Positions 17,864 through 25,934 of a stretch of DNA of 64,000 bases are shown here, in pieces. The DNA is from Streptomyces sp. RKAG293 (GTDB taxonomy: Bacteria > Actinomycetota > Actinomycetes > Streptomycetales > Streptomycetaceae). The stretch is taken from the NCBI RefSeq assembly GCF_023701745.1, contig NZ_JAJOZB010000001.1, forward strand, positions 8,603,001 to 8,667,000, given 5' to 3'. Every line of letters begins with the position of its first letter. The stretch's first letter is position 1. The notes beneath the pieces are model-generated. The model saw nothing but the letters and a program-made list of their open reading frames with translations. It ran no database searches and was not told the origin of the DNA. The translations under genes were made by a program, and so were the position numbers.

Positions 17864-19399
17864 TGCGCCAACCGGGGCAAGCCCGGCTTCTCGATCATCG
17901 CCACCGCCAACAGCCGTGACCGAGGCGTCAGCGATCTGTCCTCGGTCGACCACGCCGTCCGCGAGCCGCTGGAGATCTTCCCCGTCTGCCACCACTCGCC
18001 CGCCTCGGCGATCGCGATGGCACGCCGCCTGCGGGAGAAGCAGCCGAAGATGGTCCTCGTGGACCGTTCCTCCAACCACGTCTTCCAGTGGGACGCGCGC
18101 GGGAACGACCCGGCCGAGCCCGGCGCCGATCCGGGAGCGCCGGAGGCACCGCCCGCCGAGGAGGAAGCCGTGCTGCACGGCGACGCCATCGGCGTGGAGA
18201 TCGGTGACCTGCGGCTGCGCTTCGCCGAGCTGGAGGAGTACCTGCTGCGCCACGGCCGGGTGCGGCACTGGCCGGAGTGGTGGCACCAGTACGTCGAACT
18301 GCCGCTCGGCGACAGCGACCACGACACCTACCGCCAGGTCATGCTGCTGATCGGCAGCCTGTTCCGGCGGCTGGCACCCGGCGACGCCGGCCGCGTGCGC
18401 GTGGACGAGGACCGCGAGCGCTTCATGTGGACCAGGATGCGCGAACACCCGGCCGCGACCGGCACCGATCCCGCCGACTGCCTCTACGTCTGCGGTGCGT
18501 TCCACGCGGCCGGCCGCGTCGCGGAGTTCGGCATCCACGGCACCGACACCTTCGAGATCAGTCCGCGCACCGCCACCAAGTGGCTGCACGGTCTGATCCC
18601 GTCCAGCCATGCCGCGATCGAGGCGCAGTTCGGCCTCGCCGCCGGCTCGGTGTCGATCGCCGCGACGGTCTGGGCGAAGAACGTCAAGCGCACGCGTGTG
18701 CGGCCGTACCGCCTGGCGGGACAGGCGGGCGTGCCGTCGAAGGCCGGGAAGATCGCGGCCGGGGTTCCCGGCGAACTGGCGGTCGCCCAGTCGCATCCAC
18801 AGGACCCGTCCAGGACGGCACTGCTGTGGGCCGCCCAGGTACAGCTCGGGCACCTCGGCCGCGCGGAGCTCCGGGCGCGGTGCGGCGAGCTGCTGGGCAA
18901 CCCCATGGTGGTGCCCGCCCATCCGCGCTACCTCAGCGGCCTCGTCCACGCCCTGGAGCCCGTCCCGGGCCTCACCGACTTCGTCGTGGAGGCCGTGTCG
19001 AACGCGTTCGGCCGGCTGCCGGACCCGGTGCTCCTGCCGTGGCTGCCGACCCTGATCACCACCCTGCGTTCGGGCGGCGCCGAACTGGCCCCGCTGCTGA
19101 TCCGTGAGGCCGGACGCATCTTCCCCGGCCGGCTCGCCGCGCTGGACGCGTGGGTGCCGCCGTGGCGGGCACGGCAGGGACCGGAGGCCGTACCGGTGGC
19201 GCGCCGTACGGACGGCAACCGCGGCTGCACGCTGCTCGCCGCCCACCCCGCGACGTGCGACGCGGTGGCGGGTTTGCTGGGCTGCGACGAGCCGTGGGAC
19301 ACCGCCGGTCCCGAGTCGCGGGGCGCGGCACTGGCCGCTCTTCATCCGGACACGGCCACGGCACTGGAGGTGGTGCTGTCCGGCGGGGGGCACCGGTGA
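17864..19399 (+). pseudogene. Fused remnant of a MoxR-type AAA ATPase and a DUF5682 protein
   Basis: Just after an in-frame TGA (17861-17863) the frame reads CANRGKPGFSIIATANSRDRGVSDLSS, the sensor-1 region of MoxR-like AAA ATPases. It passes without a break into EIFPVCHHSPASAIAMARRL, the N-terminus of DUF5682 proteins. These two families are normally encoded by adjacent genes with a VWA-domain protein, so a deletion has joined them. The next ATG is at 18017, and no start codon or ribosome site lies nearer the 5' end. The remaining DUF5682 part (about 460 residues) keeps the YVCGAFHAAGR block and a C-terminal helical region, but is shorter than I expect for the family. A product from ATG 18017 cannot be excluded. 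Confidence 0.7.
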
Positions 19400-19533
19400 G
19401 CGCAAGCCCGTACCCAGCGGCCGGACCGGCGGCCCCGGGGTCCGGCCGCGGTCTGTGCAGCATTTCGTGACGGCGGTCCGCCTTTGCTGGAACCGGCAGC
19501 CAATGTGGGCCCCCGCGTTCTACGATCACTTAC

Positions 19534-20469
19534 ATGCTGCTTCGCCGAATGCTGCGCATGGTCATGGTCCTTGCTGTGGTTCTCACCGGGGTGGTTCAAG
19601 GGGGTGTGGGGACCGCGTGGGCCGGGGAGAGCCGGCCGTCGTCCGATCGGCAGTTGCTGTTCTACAACCATGCCTATGGCGTGTTCGACCGGGAAACGGC
19701 CGATGCCATCGAGCATTCCGACTATCTGCGGAACTTCGCCAGCTTCCAGGTCCGCACCACGACGGGTACCGGCGGACAGACCTGGACCGGCCGCTATCTG
19801 ATGGGCCGCCAGACCTACCTCGAACTGTTCGGGATCGGCGATCTGCCCGGCCAGGATTCTGCTCTCGGTTCCACCGGGATGGGGATCTCAGCGGAGCGGG
19901 CCGGCGACCTGGCGACGGTGACCCAGCGCTTGCGGGATCAGGGGACCCCCAACCCGATCGGGTTCCGCCAGACGCGTGACTTCGGCGACGGCGTCCCGGT
20001 GCCGTGGTTCGACGCGGTGTTCACCACCGACCAGTACGACACCTTCGGCGCCTGGGGGATGGAGTACCTGCCGGAGTACTTCGCCGACCCGCGCAGCAAG
20101 ACCGAGCCGGCCAGCTACCCCGGTGACGTCGGCCGGGAGCGTTACCTGTCCGACGACTACCGCAGCCATCTGATGCGTGACGTGACGATGGTCCGTCTCG
20201 CGGTCACCGAACGCGATCTTGCCAGTACGGTGCCGTTGCTGAAGGCCGGCGGGTTCCGCGTGCACGCCGTGGTAGGTGGCGTCGTTGCGCAGGGCGGCGG
20301 CACCACGATCCGACTCGACGCCGTCGCGCGCGACAAGGTGGGGCTGCGCCAGGTCGAGATGTCACTCAACCGGTCCGTCGCGTACCGGCACCAGGAACAG
20401 CTCGGCCACTCGACGCTCACCGTCGGCCCGGGCCCGCGCGCCGTCTGGAATTTCAGCGGCACGAAGTAA
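19534..20469 (+). CDS. Secreted DUF5829 family protein
   Basis: A 311-residue protein with a Sec signal peptide (residues 1-30, ending GTAWAGES). The mature protein resembles the DUF5829 family: RQLLFYNHAYGVFDRETADAI, a TGRYLMGRQTYLELFG strand and LGSTGMGIS resemble a glyoxalase-like metal-binding fold, but no metal ligands can be asserted from sequence alone. The role is unknown; an extracellular location is predicted. The upstream ATG is used, and an alternative at 19549 would shorten the signal peptide slightly. A perfect hairpin follows the stop. Confidence 0.8.
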   Translation: MLLRRMLRMVMVLAVVLTGVVQGGVGTAWAGESRPSSDRQLLFYNHAYGVFDRETADAIEHSDYLRNFASFQVRTTTGTGGQTWTGRYLMGRQTYLELFGIGDLPGQDSALGSTGMGISAERAGDLATVTQRLRDQGTPNPIGFRQTRDFGDGVPVPWFDAVFTTDQYDTFGAWGMEYLPEYFADPRSKTEPASYPGDVGRERYLSDDYRSHLMRDVTMVRLAVTERDLASTVPLLKAGGFRVHAVVGGVVAQGGGTTIRLDAVARDKVGLRQVEMSLNRSVAYRHQEQLGHSTLTVGPGPRAVWNFSGTK

Positions 20470-20490
20470 CCGGAAGCCTGCGGATCAGTT

Positions 20491-20524
20491 GAAGGCGCCG
20501 TGCCGATTTCGGCACGGCGCCTTC
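20491..20524 (+). terminator. Perfect 16-bp hairpin
   Basis: GAAGGCGCCGTGCCGA (20491-20506) is exactly complementary to 20509-20524, with only two bases between the arms (in practice a 4-nt loop). It lies 21 bp after the DUF5829 stop and should end that transcript. Confidence 0.85.
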
Positions 20525-20689
20525 ACGATGTGGCGTGGGTCGCCCGATCTCATCAGGCCGGTGGCCCAGCAAGTAGCACCGGGTCCTTCCACGCATGGTC
20601 AGCGAGCGGTCAGCGCGCGGTGCGCGACCCCAGGGAGTCTCTGAGCAGCGCACGGGATCGGCCCGAGCGGCACCTGCAAGGAGCACACC

Positions 20690-21853
20690 ATGCAGAGCAC
20701 CAGCGTCCTCATATCCGGCGCCAGCATCGGCGGCCCGGCCCTCGCCTACTGGCTGGCCGAGTACGGCTTCGAGGTCACCGTCGTGGAACGCGCCCCTGCC
20801 TTCCGGCCGGGCGGTCAGGCGGTCGATGTGCGCGGCCCGGCGCTGGACGTCGCGGAGCGGATGGGTGTGCTGGACGAGCTGCGGGGCCTGGCCACCGACA
20901 TGCGGGGCATGTCGATGGTCGACGCCACCGGTAAGGAGCTCTACCGCAGCACCGAAGGCACCATCAGCGGCGGTGACTTCGCCACCCCGGATGTCGAGAT
21001 CCTCCGAGACGACCTGTGCCAGGTGCTGTTCCGGGCTGCCGCCGACCGCGTCGAGTATCTCTTCGACGACTCCATCGCCGCCCTTGTCCAGGACGCGCAC
21101 GGGGTCCACGTCACCTTTGAGAACGCCGCTCCGTGCACCTTCGACCTGGTGGTGGGCGCCGACGGGCTGCACTCCACCACACGGCGGCTGGCCTTCGGCC
21201 CGGAGTCCGACTACATCACCCACCTCGGCACCTACCTGTCGGTCTTCACCGCCCCCAACTACCTGGGGCTGGACCGCTGGCAGGTCTGGCACCAGGGCGG
21301 CACCGCGGGCGGTGCGATCATGACCGCCCGCGGCAACGCCGAGATCCGGGTCTTCGCGGGATTCGAGGCACCGGAGATCGTCGACTACGACCATCGCGAC
21401 ACCGAGGCCCAGAAGAAGCTGGTCCACGACCGTCTGACCGACGTCGGCTGGGAGTTTCCCCGCGCGCTGCAGTACATGTGGGACGCGCCCGACTTCCACT
21501 TCGACTCGATGAGCCAGATCCACCTGGACGAGTGGTGGCGCGGGAGGGTGGTCCTGGTCGGTGACGCCGGCTACTGCGGATCGCCCATGTCCGGGCAGGG
21601 CACCAGCATGGCCATGGTCGGTGCCTACGTGCTGGCGGGCGAACTGAAGGCCGCCCACGGTGACCACCGGATCGCCTACCCGGCCTACCAGGAGGCGCTG
21701 CGCGGCTATGTGGCGGAGAACCAGCAGCTCGCCCTCACCAACCAGGCCCGCATCGCTGCCCAGACCGGTGCTGCTCAGGGTGAAGCCATCGCCGACATCG
21801 AGATGCAGGACTTCGGCCAGGTGGTCAATGGCCTCGTCCTGAAGGACTACTGA
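20690..21853 (+). CDS. FAD-dependent aromatic-type monooxygenase
   Basis: A 387-residue class A flavoprotein monooxygenase (PHBH/TetX-like). It has the FAD-binding GASIGGPALA at the N-terminus, the DG motif GADGLHSTTRR, and the second FAD motif GDAGYCGSPMSGQGTSMAM. Such enzymes hydroxylate aromatic or polyketide substrates, and some inactivate antibiotics such as tetracyclines or rifamycins; the family alone does not tell. GGAG 8 nt before the ATG sets the start. It converges on the SDR gene with only 30 bp between stops. Relation to the helR locus 13 kb away is not implied. Confidence 0.9.
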   Translation: MQSTSVLISGASIGGPALAYWLAEYGFEVTVVERAPAFRPGGQAVDVRGPALDVAERMGVLDELRGLATDMRGMSMVDATGKELYRSTEGTISGGDFATPDVEILRDDLCQVLFRAAADRVEYLFDDSIAALVQDAHGVHVTFENAAPCTFDLVVGADGLHSTTRRLAFGPESDYITHLGTYLSVFTAPNYLGLDRWQVWHQGGTAGGAIMTARGNAEIRVFAGFEAPEIVDYDHRDTEAQKKLVHDRLTDVGWEFPRALQYMWDAPDFHFDSMSQIHLDEWWRGRVVLVGDAGYCGSPMSGQGTSMAMVGAYVLAGELKAAHGDHRIAYPAYQEALRGYVAENQQLALTNQARIAAQTGAAQGEAIADIEMQDFGQVVNGLVLKDY

Positions 21854-21883
21854 GCGGGCCGTCGCCGCTGCCGAGGGGCGCGG

Positions 21884-22738
21884 TCAGCCGGCGACCCAGG
21901 TGCCGGTGAGGCCCTGGACGGCTGAGCCGTCGAGGTCGGCGAGCTTGGTGCCGACGAAGTCGCGGGCCCGGTCGGAGGTCTGGACGCGGAACGCCGGCCG
22001 GTCCGCCGTGAGGGCGTCGATGATCGGTGCGGCGGCCTCGGCGGGGGTCTGCGCGCCGCCGAAGGCCTTCATGGTCCGGTCGATGTAGGCCTGGAGGGCG
22101 GGGCCGTACGGTCCGGCGGCCGCGGTCAGCGCCGGGACGTCGAGGCTCTGGCTGGCGACGAACTCGCTGGCCACGGCGCCAGGTTCGATCACGGTCACCG
22201 AGACGCCGACGGTGGCCGCCACCGGGGCGAGGGACTCCATGAAGCCTTCGACCGCGAACTTGGCGGCGCAGTAGGCCTCGTTGAACGGCTGCCCGACAAC
22301 GCCGCCGACACTGGTGACGGTCAGCACCCGTCCCTGTGCTGCCCGCAGGTGGGGCAGCGCGGCCCGGGTGACCTCCACGACGCCGAAGAAGTTCACTTCC
22401 ATCGTCCCGCGGACGTCCGCGACGGTGCCCTGCTCGATGGTGCCCACATGTCCGGCTCCGGCGTTGTTGACCAACGCGTCCAATCGGCCGTGCTCGGCGA
22501 TGACCTCGGTCAGACAGTCGGCCACGGAGGCGGGGTCGACCACGTCCAGGCGCTTGATCTGGATCCGGTCGGTCACTCCGGCCTCGGCGGCCGCCGTGCG
22601 CAGGGCGCCGGCCTTGCCGGGGTCGCGCATCGTGGCGACGGTCAGCCATCCGGCCTGAGCCGCGGCCACGGCGGTGGCCAGCCCGATGCCGGAGGAGGTG
22701 CCGGTGATCAGGACGGTCTTCTGGGGCTGGGCGGACAT
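21884..22738 (-). CDS. Short-chain dehydrogenase/reductase
   Basis: A 284-residue classical SDR. The NAD(P) motif TGTSSGIG lies at 12-19, NNAG at 91-94, and the catalytic residues are Ser143, Tyr156 and Lys160 (YCAAK). The frame is open further upstream, but ATG 22738 with GAGG 8 nt before it is clearly the start, because the upstream bases form promoter and operator. It is divergent from a MarR gene across 112 bp that contain a double palindrome covering its promoter (-35 TTGCGT, 17-bp spacer, -10 TATGGT), so it is very probably repressed by that MarR protein. The substrate may be the MarR ligand or a related carbonyl compound. Confidence 0.9.
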   Translation of the reverse strand: MSAQPQKTVLITGTSSGIGLATAVAAAQAGWLTVATMRDPGKAGALRTAAAEAGVTDRIQIKRLDVVDPASVADCLTEVIAEHGRLDALVNNAGAGHVGTIEQGTVADVRGTMEVNFFGVVEVTRAALPHLRAAQGRVLTVTSVGGVVGQPFNEAYCAAKFAVEGFMESLAPVAATVGVSVTVIEPGAVASEFVASQSLDVPALTAAAGPYGPALQAYIDRTMKAFGGAQTPAEAAAPIIDALTADRPAFRVQTSDRARDFVGTKLADLDGSAVQGLTGTWVAG

Positions 22739-22787
22739 GCGGGGGGCCTCGTCTCTGCCGGGGGTCGGGAGATGACTCCCGGACATC

Positions 22788-22830
22788 GTGTGCGTGCACA
22801 CACACCATACGTCTGTGTGTGCACGCACGC
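22788..22830. promoter_or_regulatory. Double MarR operator between SDR and marR
   Basis: Two 17-bp arms (22788-22804 and 22814-22830) form an inverted repeat with one mismatch around a 9-bp spacer. Each arm is itself centred on GTGCAC in a near-palindrome GTGTGNGTGCACNCACAC, so there are two sites 25 bp apart centre to centre. The left site touches the SDR -10 (22804-22809, read leftward) and the right site covers its -35 (22827-22832). The marR -10 TAGGAT (22839-22844) follows at once. The geometry predicts repression of both genes. Confidence 0.75.
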
Positions 22831-22850
22831 AAGTCGCGTAGGATTGGCGC

Positions 22851-23312
22851 ATGCCACGAGCCGACATAAACCTGGGTGATCTGGCCGCCCGAGATCATGC
22901 CTTCTACGGCCTGGTCTGGGCCGGCACCACGCTCACCGCGCGCGTCGACCGCGCCCTCGTACGCGCGCATGACCTGCCGCTGTCGTGGTTCGAGGTGATG
23001 CTGTGGCTGCACAGCCAGAGCGAACCGGTGGCCGCGTCCGACCTCGGCGCGAAAACCCTCCTCAGCCGCAGCCAGGTCTCCCGCGTCGCAGACGCGCTGC
23101 AGGCCCGCGGCCTCATCGAGCGCAGCACCGCCCCCAGCGACGCCCGCTCGGTGCGGATCACCCTCACCCCGGCCGGGCACGAGGTCTTCGCCGCGGCCGA
23201 CGCCACCCGCAGACAGGCTCTGGCCGAGGTCTTCAACGACCTCCTGGACGACGACGACATCCAGTCACTGGAGGCCGTCTGGCAGAAGCTGAAACAGCAC
23301 CGCGTCGACTGA
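22851..23312 (+). CDS. MarR-family transcriptional regulator
   Basis: A 153-residue winged-helix repressor. Helical ends for dimerisation flank VAASDLGAKTLLSRSQVSRVADALQARGLIERS (recognition helix) and the wing DARSVRITLTPAGHEV. A -10-like TAGGAT ends 6 nt before the ATG and there is no ribosome site, so the mRNA is probably leaderless. It is divergent from an SDR gene and shares with it a two-site palindromic operator. The standard model is relief of repression of both genes by a small aromatic or electrophilic ligand; the ligand is unknown. Confidence 0.92.
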   Translation: MPRADINLGDLAARDHAFYGLVWAGTTLTARVDRALVRAHDLPLSWFEVMLWLHSQSEPVAASDLGAKTLLSRSQVSRVADALQARGLIERSTAPSDARSVRITLTPAGHEVFAAADATRRQALAEVFNDLLDDDDIQSLEAVWQKLKQHRVD

Positions 23313-23360
23313 GCGCCTACCGGCCCGAGGACTGGCGGTCGCGTCGTGCGCGAGGGGGAG

Positions 23361-23627
23361 TCATTCGGTGGCCTTGCGGGCGGCGACCGCACGGCCCCGG
23401 GCCGCTCTGCGCTTCGCCGCACGTCGCTCGTCCTCGCTCAGCCCGCCCCAGACGCCCGCGTCCTGACCGGCCTCGAGGGCCCAGCTCAGGCAGTCCTCCC
23501 GCACAGGGCAGCCGTGGCACACCGCCTTCGCCTCTTGGATCTGCAGTAGGGCCGGGCCGGAGGTGCCGACGGGAAAGAACAGTTCGGGGTCCTCGGCACG
23601 ACAGGCCGCACGGTGTCGCCAGTTCAT
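23361..23627 (-). CDS. WhiB-family iron-sulfur protein (WhiB1/WblE-like)
   Basis: An 88-residue Wbl protein. Four cysteines (9, 37, 40, 46; the last three spaced CxxCxxxxxC) ligate a [4Fe-4S] cluster, followed by the GVWGG turn (58-62) that contacts the principal sigma factor and a basic C-terminal tail for DNA binding. DPELFFPVG and QIQEAKAVC are closest to the WhiB1/WblE subgroup, which binds sigma factor region 4 and reacts with nitric oxide. Whether this is the primary wblE or a paralogue cannot be decided here. GGAGGG precedes the ATG. A 7-bp tandem array lies about 95 bp upstream of its start. Confidence 0.92.
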   Translation of the reverse strand: MNWRHRAACRAEDPELFFPVGTSGPALLQIQEAKAVCHGCPVREDCLSWALEAGQDAGVWGGLSEDERRAAKRRAARGRAVAARKATE

Positions 23628-23720
23628 GGGAATCCCTCCGATGCGTGTCGCGGGCGGCGGATCCGCCGGTCGGACCCGCTCAATGCCGTGTGGTCACGCG
23701 TGCCCCAACTTCGGTGATCC

Positions 23721-23804
23721 ATTCGGCATTCGGCATTCGGCATTCGGCGATCCGCGATCCGCGATCCGCGATCCGCGATCCGCGATCCGCGATCCGCGAT
23801 CCGC
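23721..23804. repeat. 12-unit heptamer tandem array (4 x ATTCGGC, 8 x GATCCGC)
   Basis: Four exact copies of ATTCGGC (23721-23748) run directly into eight exact copies of GATCCGC (23749-23804), followed by one imperfect unit GAATCCGC. The two units differ at three positions. A 7-bp unit keeps every frame open with a 7-residue repeat, which explains the spurious open frames here. The array lies between the WhiB-like gene and a degenerate DUF6328 fragment. Slippage-prone copy number is expected. Confidence 0.95.
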
Positions 23805-23843
23805 GAATCCGCAGTCCCGGACGCCACGGACCGCCGGCACGCC

Positions 23844-24206
23844 CTACGACGGCCCGTCGGATCCCTGCGGCACCTCTGGCCCTCTCGGACCGTTCGAGTC
23901 GCTCCGCTCCCGGTGGCGCAGCCAGGCGGCCGGCAGGAACCAGCAGACCGCGAACCACCCCACCATGACGGTCACCCACACCGCGGCGGTCGTGCCGGAC
24001 GCGGTCACGCGCAGAATCAGCAGCAGCGCCGAGGCGACCGTACCCAGCAGGAGAATCAGCCCGGCCATGGTGAACCGGGAGCCCCGGACCACGGCTTCGG
24101 GCTTCAGCCGGTGGCCCGCGACGATGCGGTGCAGCAAGACGGGTGCGATGAGAGCGTCCGTGGCGGCGGCGCCCAGCAGGACCGTGGTGAGGTAGACGGT
24201 CCGGTC
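23844..24206 (-). pseudogene. 5'-truncated DUF6328-like membrane protein
   Basis: About 120 codons encode three predicted membrane spans. RTVYLTTVLLGAAATDALIAPVLLHRIVAG followed by KPEAVVRGSRFTMAGLILLLGTVASALLLIL resembles DUF6328 proteins. Intact members start with a charged stretch and a further membrane span, which are not found in any frame upstream; the open frame continues only as low-complexity Arg/Pro translation. Between 24230 and 24360 another frame reads AAAILKGDSDRADMIKQGVKAKIQE, which looks like the tail of an unrelated protein. A rearrangement breakpoint near 24206 is the simplest explanation. Confidence 0.5.
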
Positions 24207-24369
24207 TGATCCTCGTCGCGCCGTGTCGACGCCCGGTCCGCGGGTGGGGTCATCCGTGCTCGCCCGCCTTCCTGCGGTTGCCGGTGAGGTTCCTGGATCT
24301 TGGCCTTGACGCCTTGCTTGATCATATCGGCGCGGTCGCTGTCTCCCTTGAGGATCGCGGCTGCGGTCG

Positions 24370-25689
24370 CTACTCGGAGGGTTTGCCACCCTTGCCGTGA
24401 GATTTGCCCTTCCCCTTGCCCTTCCCCTTGCCTTTCCCGTGGGCCTTGTCAGCTTCAGCAGTGGGGACTCCCGGACCCTCGGACGACAAGGTCGGGTGAC
24501 GGCGTGAGGCGGGCGCCGGCACCGTGGCGAGCGCCGCTGTGGAAGGCGGGGCGGGCGCCGGAGCGCCGTGCGACGGTGACGGTGACGGTGACGGCAGGAC
24601 AGGAGCACTGCTGCTGGGCGTGGGGTGGTGGACGGCCGCGTCGGGGGTGGTGTCCTGATCGCCCAGGGCCGACAGGGTGACTCCGGCGGCCCCCAGGAGA
24701 ACACCGGCGGCCAGCGCGGCGATCAGAGCGCGCCGTCGCCGGGGCGGAAGGCCTGCCAGGCCCGGGGGAGGGGCGGAGCGACCGGAGTTGGAGTGCGTGC
24801 GGTGGATCGCGGTGTCGCTCAACGGCCCGGCGACTGTTCCGCCCGCTGTGTCGGGGCGGGGCGGGGCGGCCGCGTCCTGGAGCAGTTGGGCACATCGAGT
24901 GGCGTCGGGCCGGGCGCCGGGATCGGTATGGGTCATCGCTTCGATGACGGACGCCAGCGGTTCGGGCACGCACCGGGAGATCTCCGGGGGGCGTAACAGT
25001 CGGGCGGTGCCGACTTCCGGGGAAGATCCCTGGTACTCCGGCTCGCCCTTGAGGGCTTCCAGCAGGACCAGGCCCAGGCCGTAGATGTCACTGGCGGGCC
25101 CGGAAGCCTTTCCGAGCACCTGCTCGGGAGACAGATAGGGGATGGTGCCGACGATCGTGCCCGGCTCGGCACGAGTGGGTTCGTCGATGAGGCGGGAAAG
25201 CCCGAAGTCCGCCAGATAAGGGGCGTCGTCGGGGCCGATCAGGATGTTGGAGGGCTTCACGTCGCGGTGGACGATCCCCGCCGCGTGTACGTGGGCCAGC
25301 GCGGAGGCCAGCCGGATGCCGAGGCGCGCCACGTGCTCGCCGCTGAGGGGGCCGTCGGTTAAGCGTTCGCGCAACGTGGCGCCCTTGACCAGATGCATCA
25401 CCACGTAGGCGCCGCCCTCGTGCCGTCCCATGTCGTAGACGGGGACGAGAGCAGGGTGGGCGAGCCGGCCCAGGAGTACCGCTTCCTTGCAGAATCCGTC
25501 CGCCGTCACCGCGGTGGCACCGGGCCTGAACACCTTGATCGCGACCTCACGCGGCAGTTGCAGGTCGGTTCCCTGAAAGACGTCCGCGGTGCCGCCCGCA
25601 CCCAGCAGTTCGTCCAGGCGGTAGCGGCCGCCGACGATCTCGCCGGCATGGGGGCCGGGGCGCTGAGTTCGGCGGGGGTGGGCCGTCAT
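24370..25689 (-). CDS. Ser/Thr protein kinase with two TTA codons
   Basis: A 439-residue membrane kinase. The kinase domain (about 23-275) has LGAGGTADV, Lys52 in VAIKVF, HRDVKPSN (141-148), DFG (161-163) and SPEQ. After a linker comes one membrane span (ALIAALAAGVLLGAAGVTL) and a short Pro/Ser-rich extracellular tail that ends in an alternating Lys-Gly stretch; there is no folded sensor domain. Leu110 (bases 25360-25362) and Leu232 (24994-24996) are TTA codons, so translation should need the bldA tRNA and occur late in development. GGGAG stands 6 nt before ATG 25689; the frame is open further upstream but reads as non-coding. Confidence 0.88.
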   Translation of the reverse strand: MTAHPRRTQRPGPHAGEIVGGRYRLDELLGAGGTADVFQGTDLQLPREVAIKVFRPGATAVTADGFCKEAVLLGRLAHPALVPVYDMGRHEGGAYVVMHLVKGATLRERLTDGPLSGEHVARLGIRLASALAHVHAAGIVHRDVKPSNILIGPDDAPYLADFGLSRLIDEPTRAEPGTIVGTIPYLSPEQVLGKASGPASDIYGLGLVLLEALKGEPEYQGSSPEVGTARLLRPPEISRCVPEPLASVIEAMTHTDPGARPDATRCAQLLQDAAAPPRPDTAGGTVAGPLSDTAIHRTHSNSGRSAPPPGLAGLPPRRRRALIAALAAGVLLGAAGVTLSALGDQDTTPDAAVHHPTPSSSAPVLPSPSPSPSHGAPAPAPPSTAALATVPAPASRRHPTLSSEGPGVPTAEADKAHGKGKGKGKGKGKSHGKGGKPSE

Positions 25690-25934
25690 GCGATCTCCCT
25701 GACTGCGTCCTGCGGTGGCCCGTCGCCTGCCCGGCCCCTGGAGACGTATGCGGACGGCGGGGTTGTGCGACATCAGTCTGATCCGGGGCGCACGGTTCCG
25801 CCATCGTCCGGTCACTTGCATTCCCACCGGCCTTCTGTTCAGGGCCTGTTGGCAGGGTCCCGCCTGGCATGGTCCGGCGTCGGCCCGGGATAATCGATTC
25901 GTGCGGGCGACCAGTGGCCCCTGCGCTCCGGTAC

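Noticed and set aside
17864..19399. Active ternary-type defence or conflict system (MoxR-VWA-DUF5682)
   Set aside because: The ATPase core and VWA gene are missing and the 5' end has no start codon; only debris is left.
17066..19405. 779-codon minus-strand frame opposite the DUF4232/DUF5682 region
   Set aside because: Antisense shadow spanning several real genes, with no ribosome site and no recognisable domain.
23721..23804. CRISPR-like array
   Set aside because: The units are 7 bp and contiguous with no spacers; this is a simple tandem repeat.
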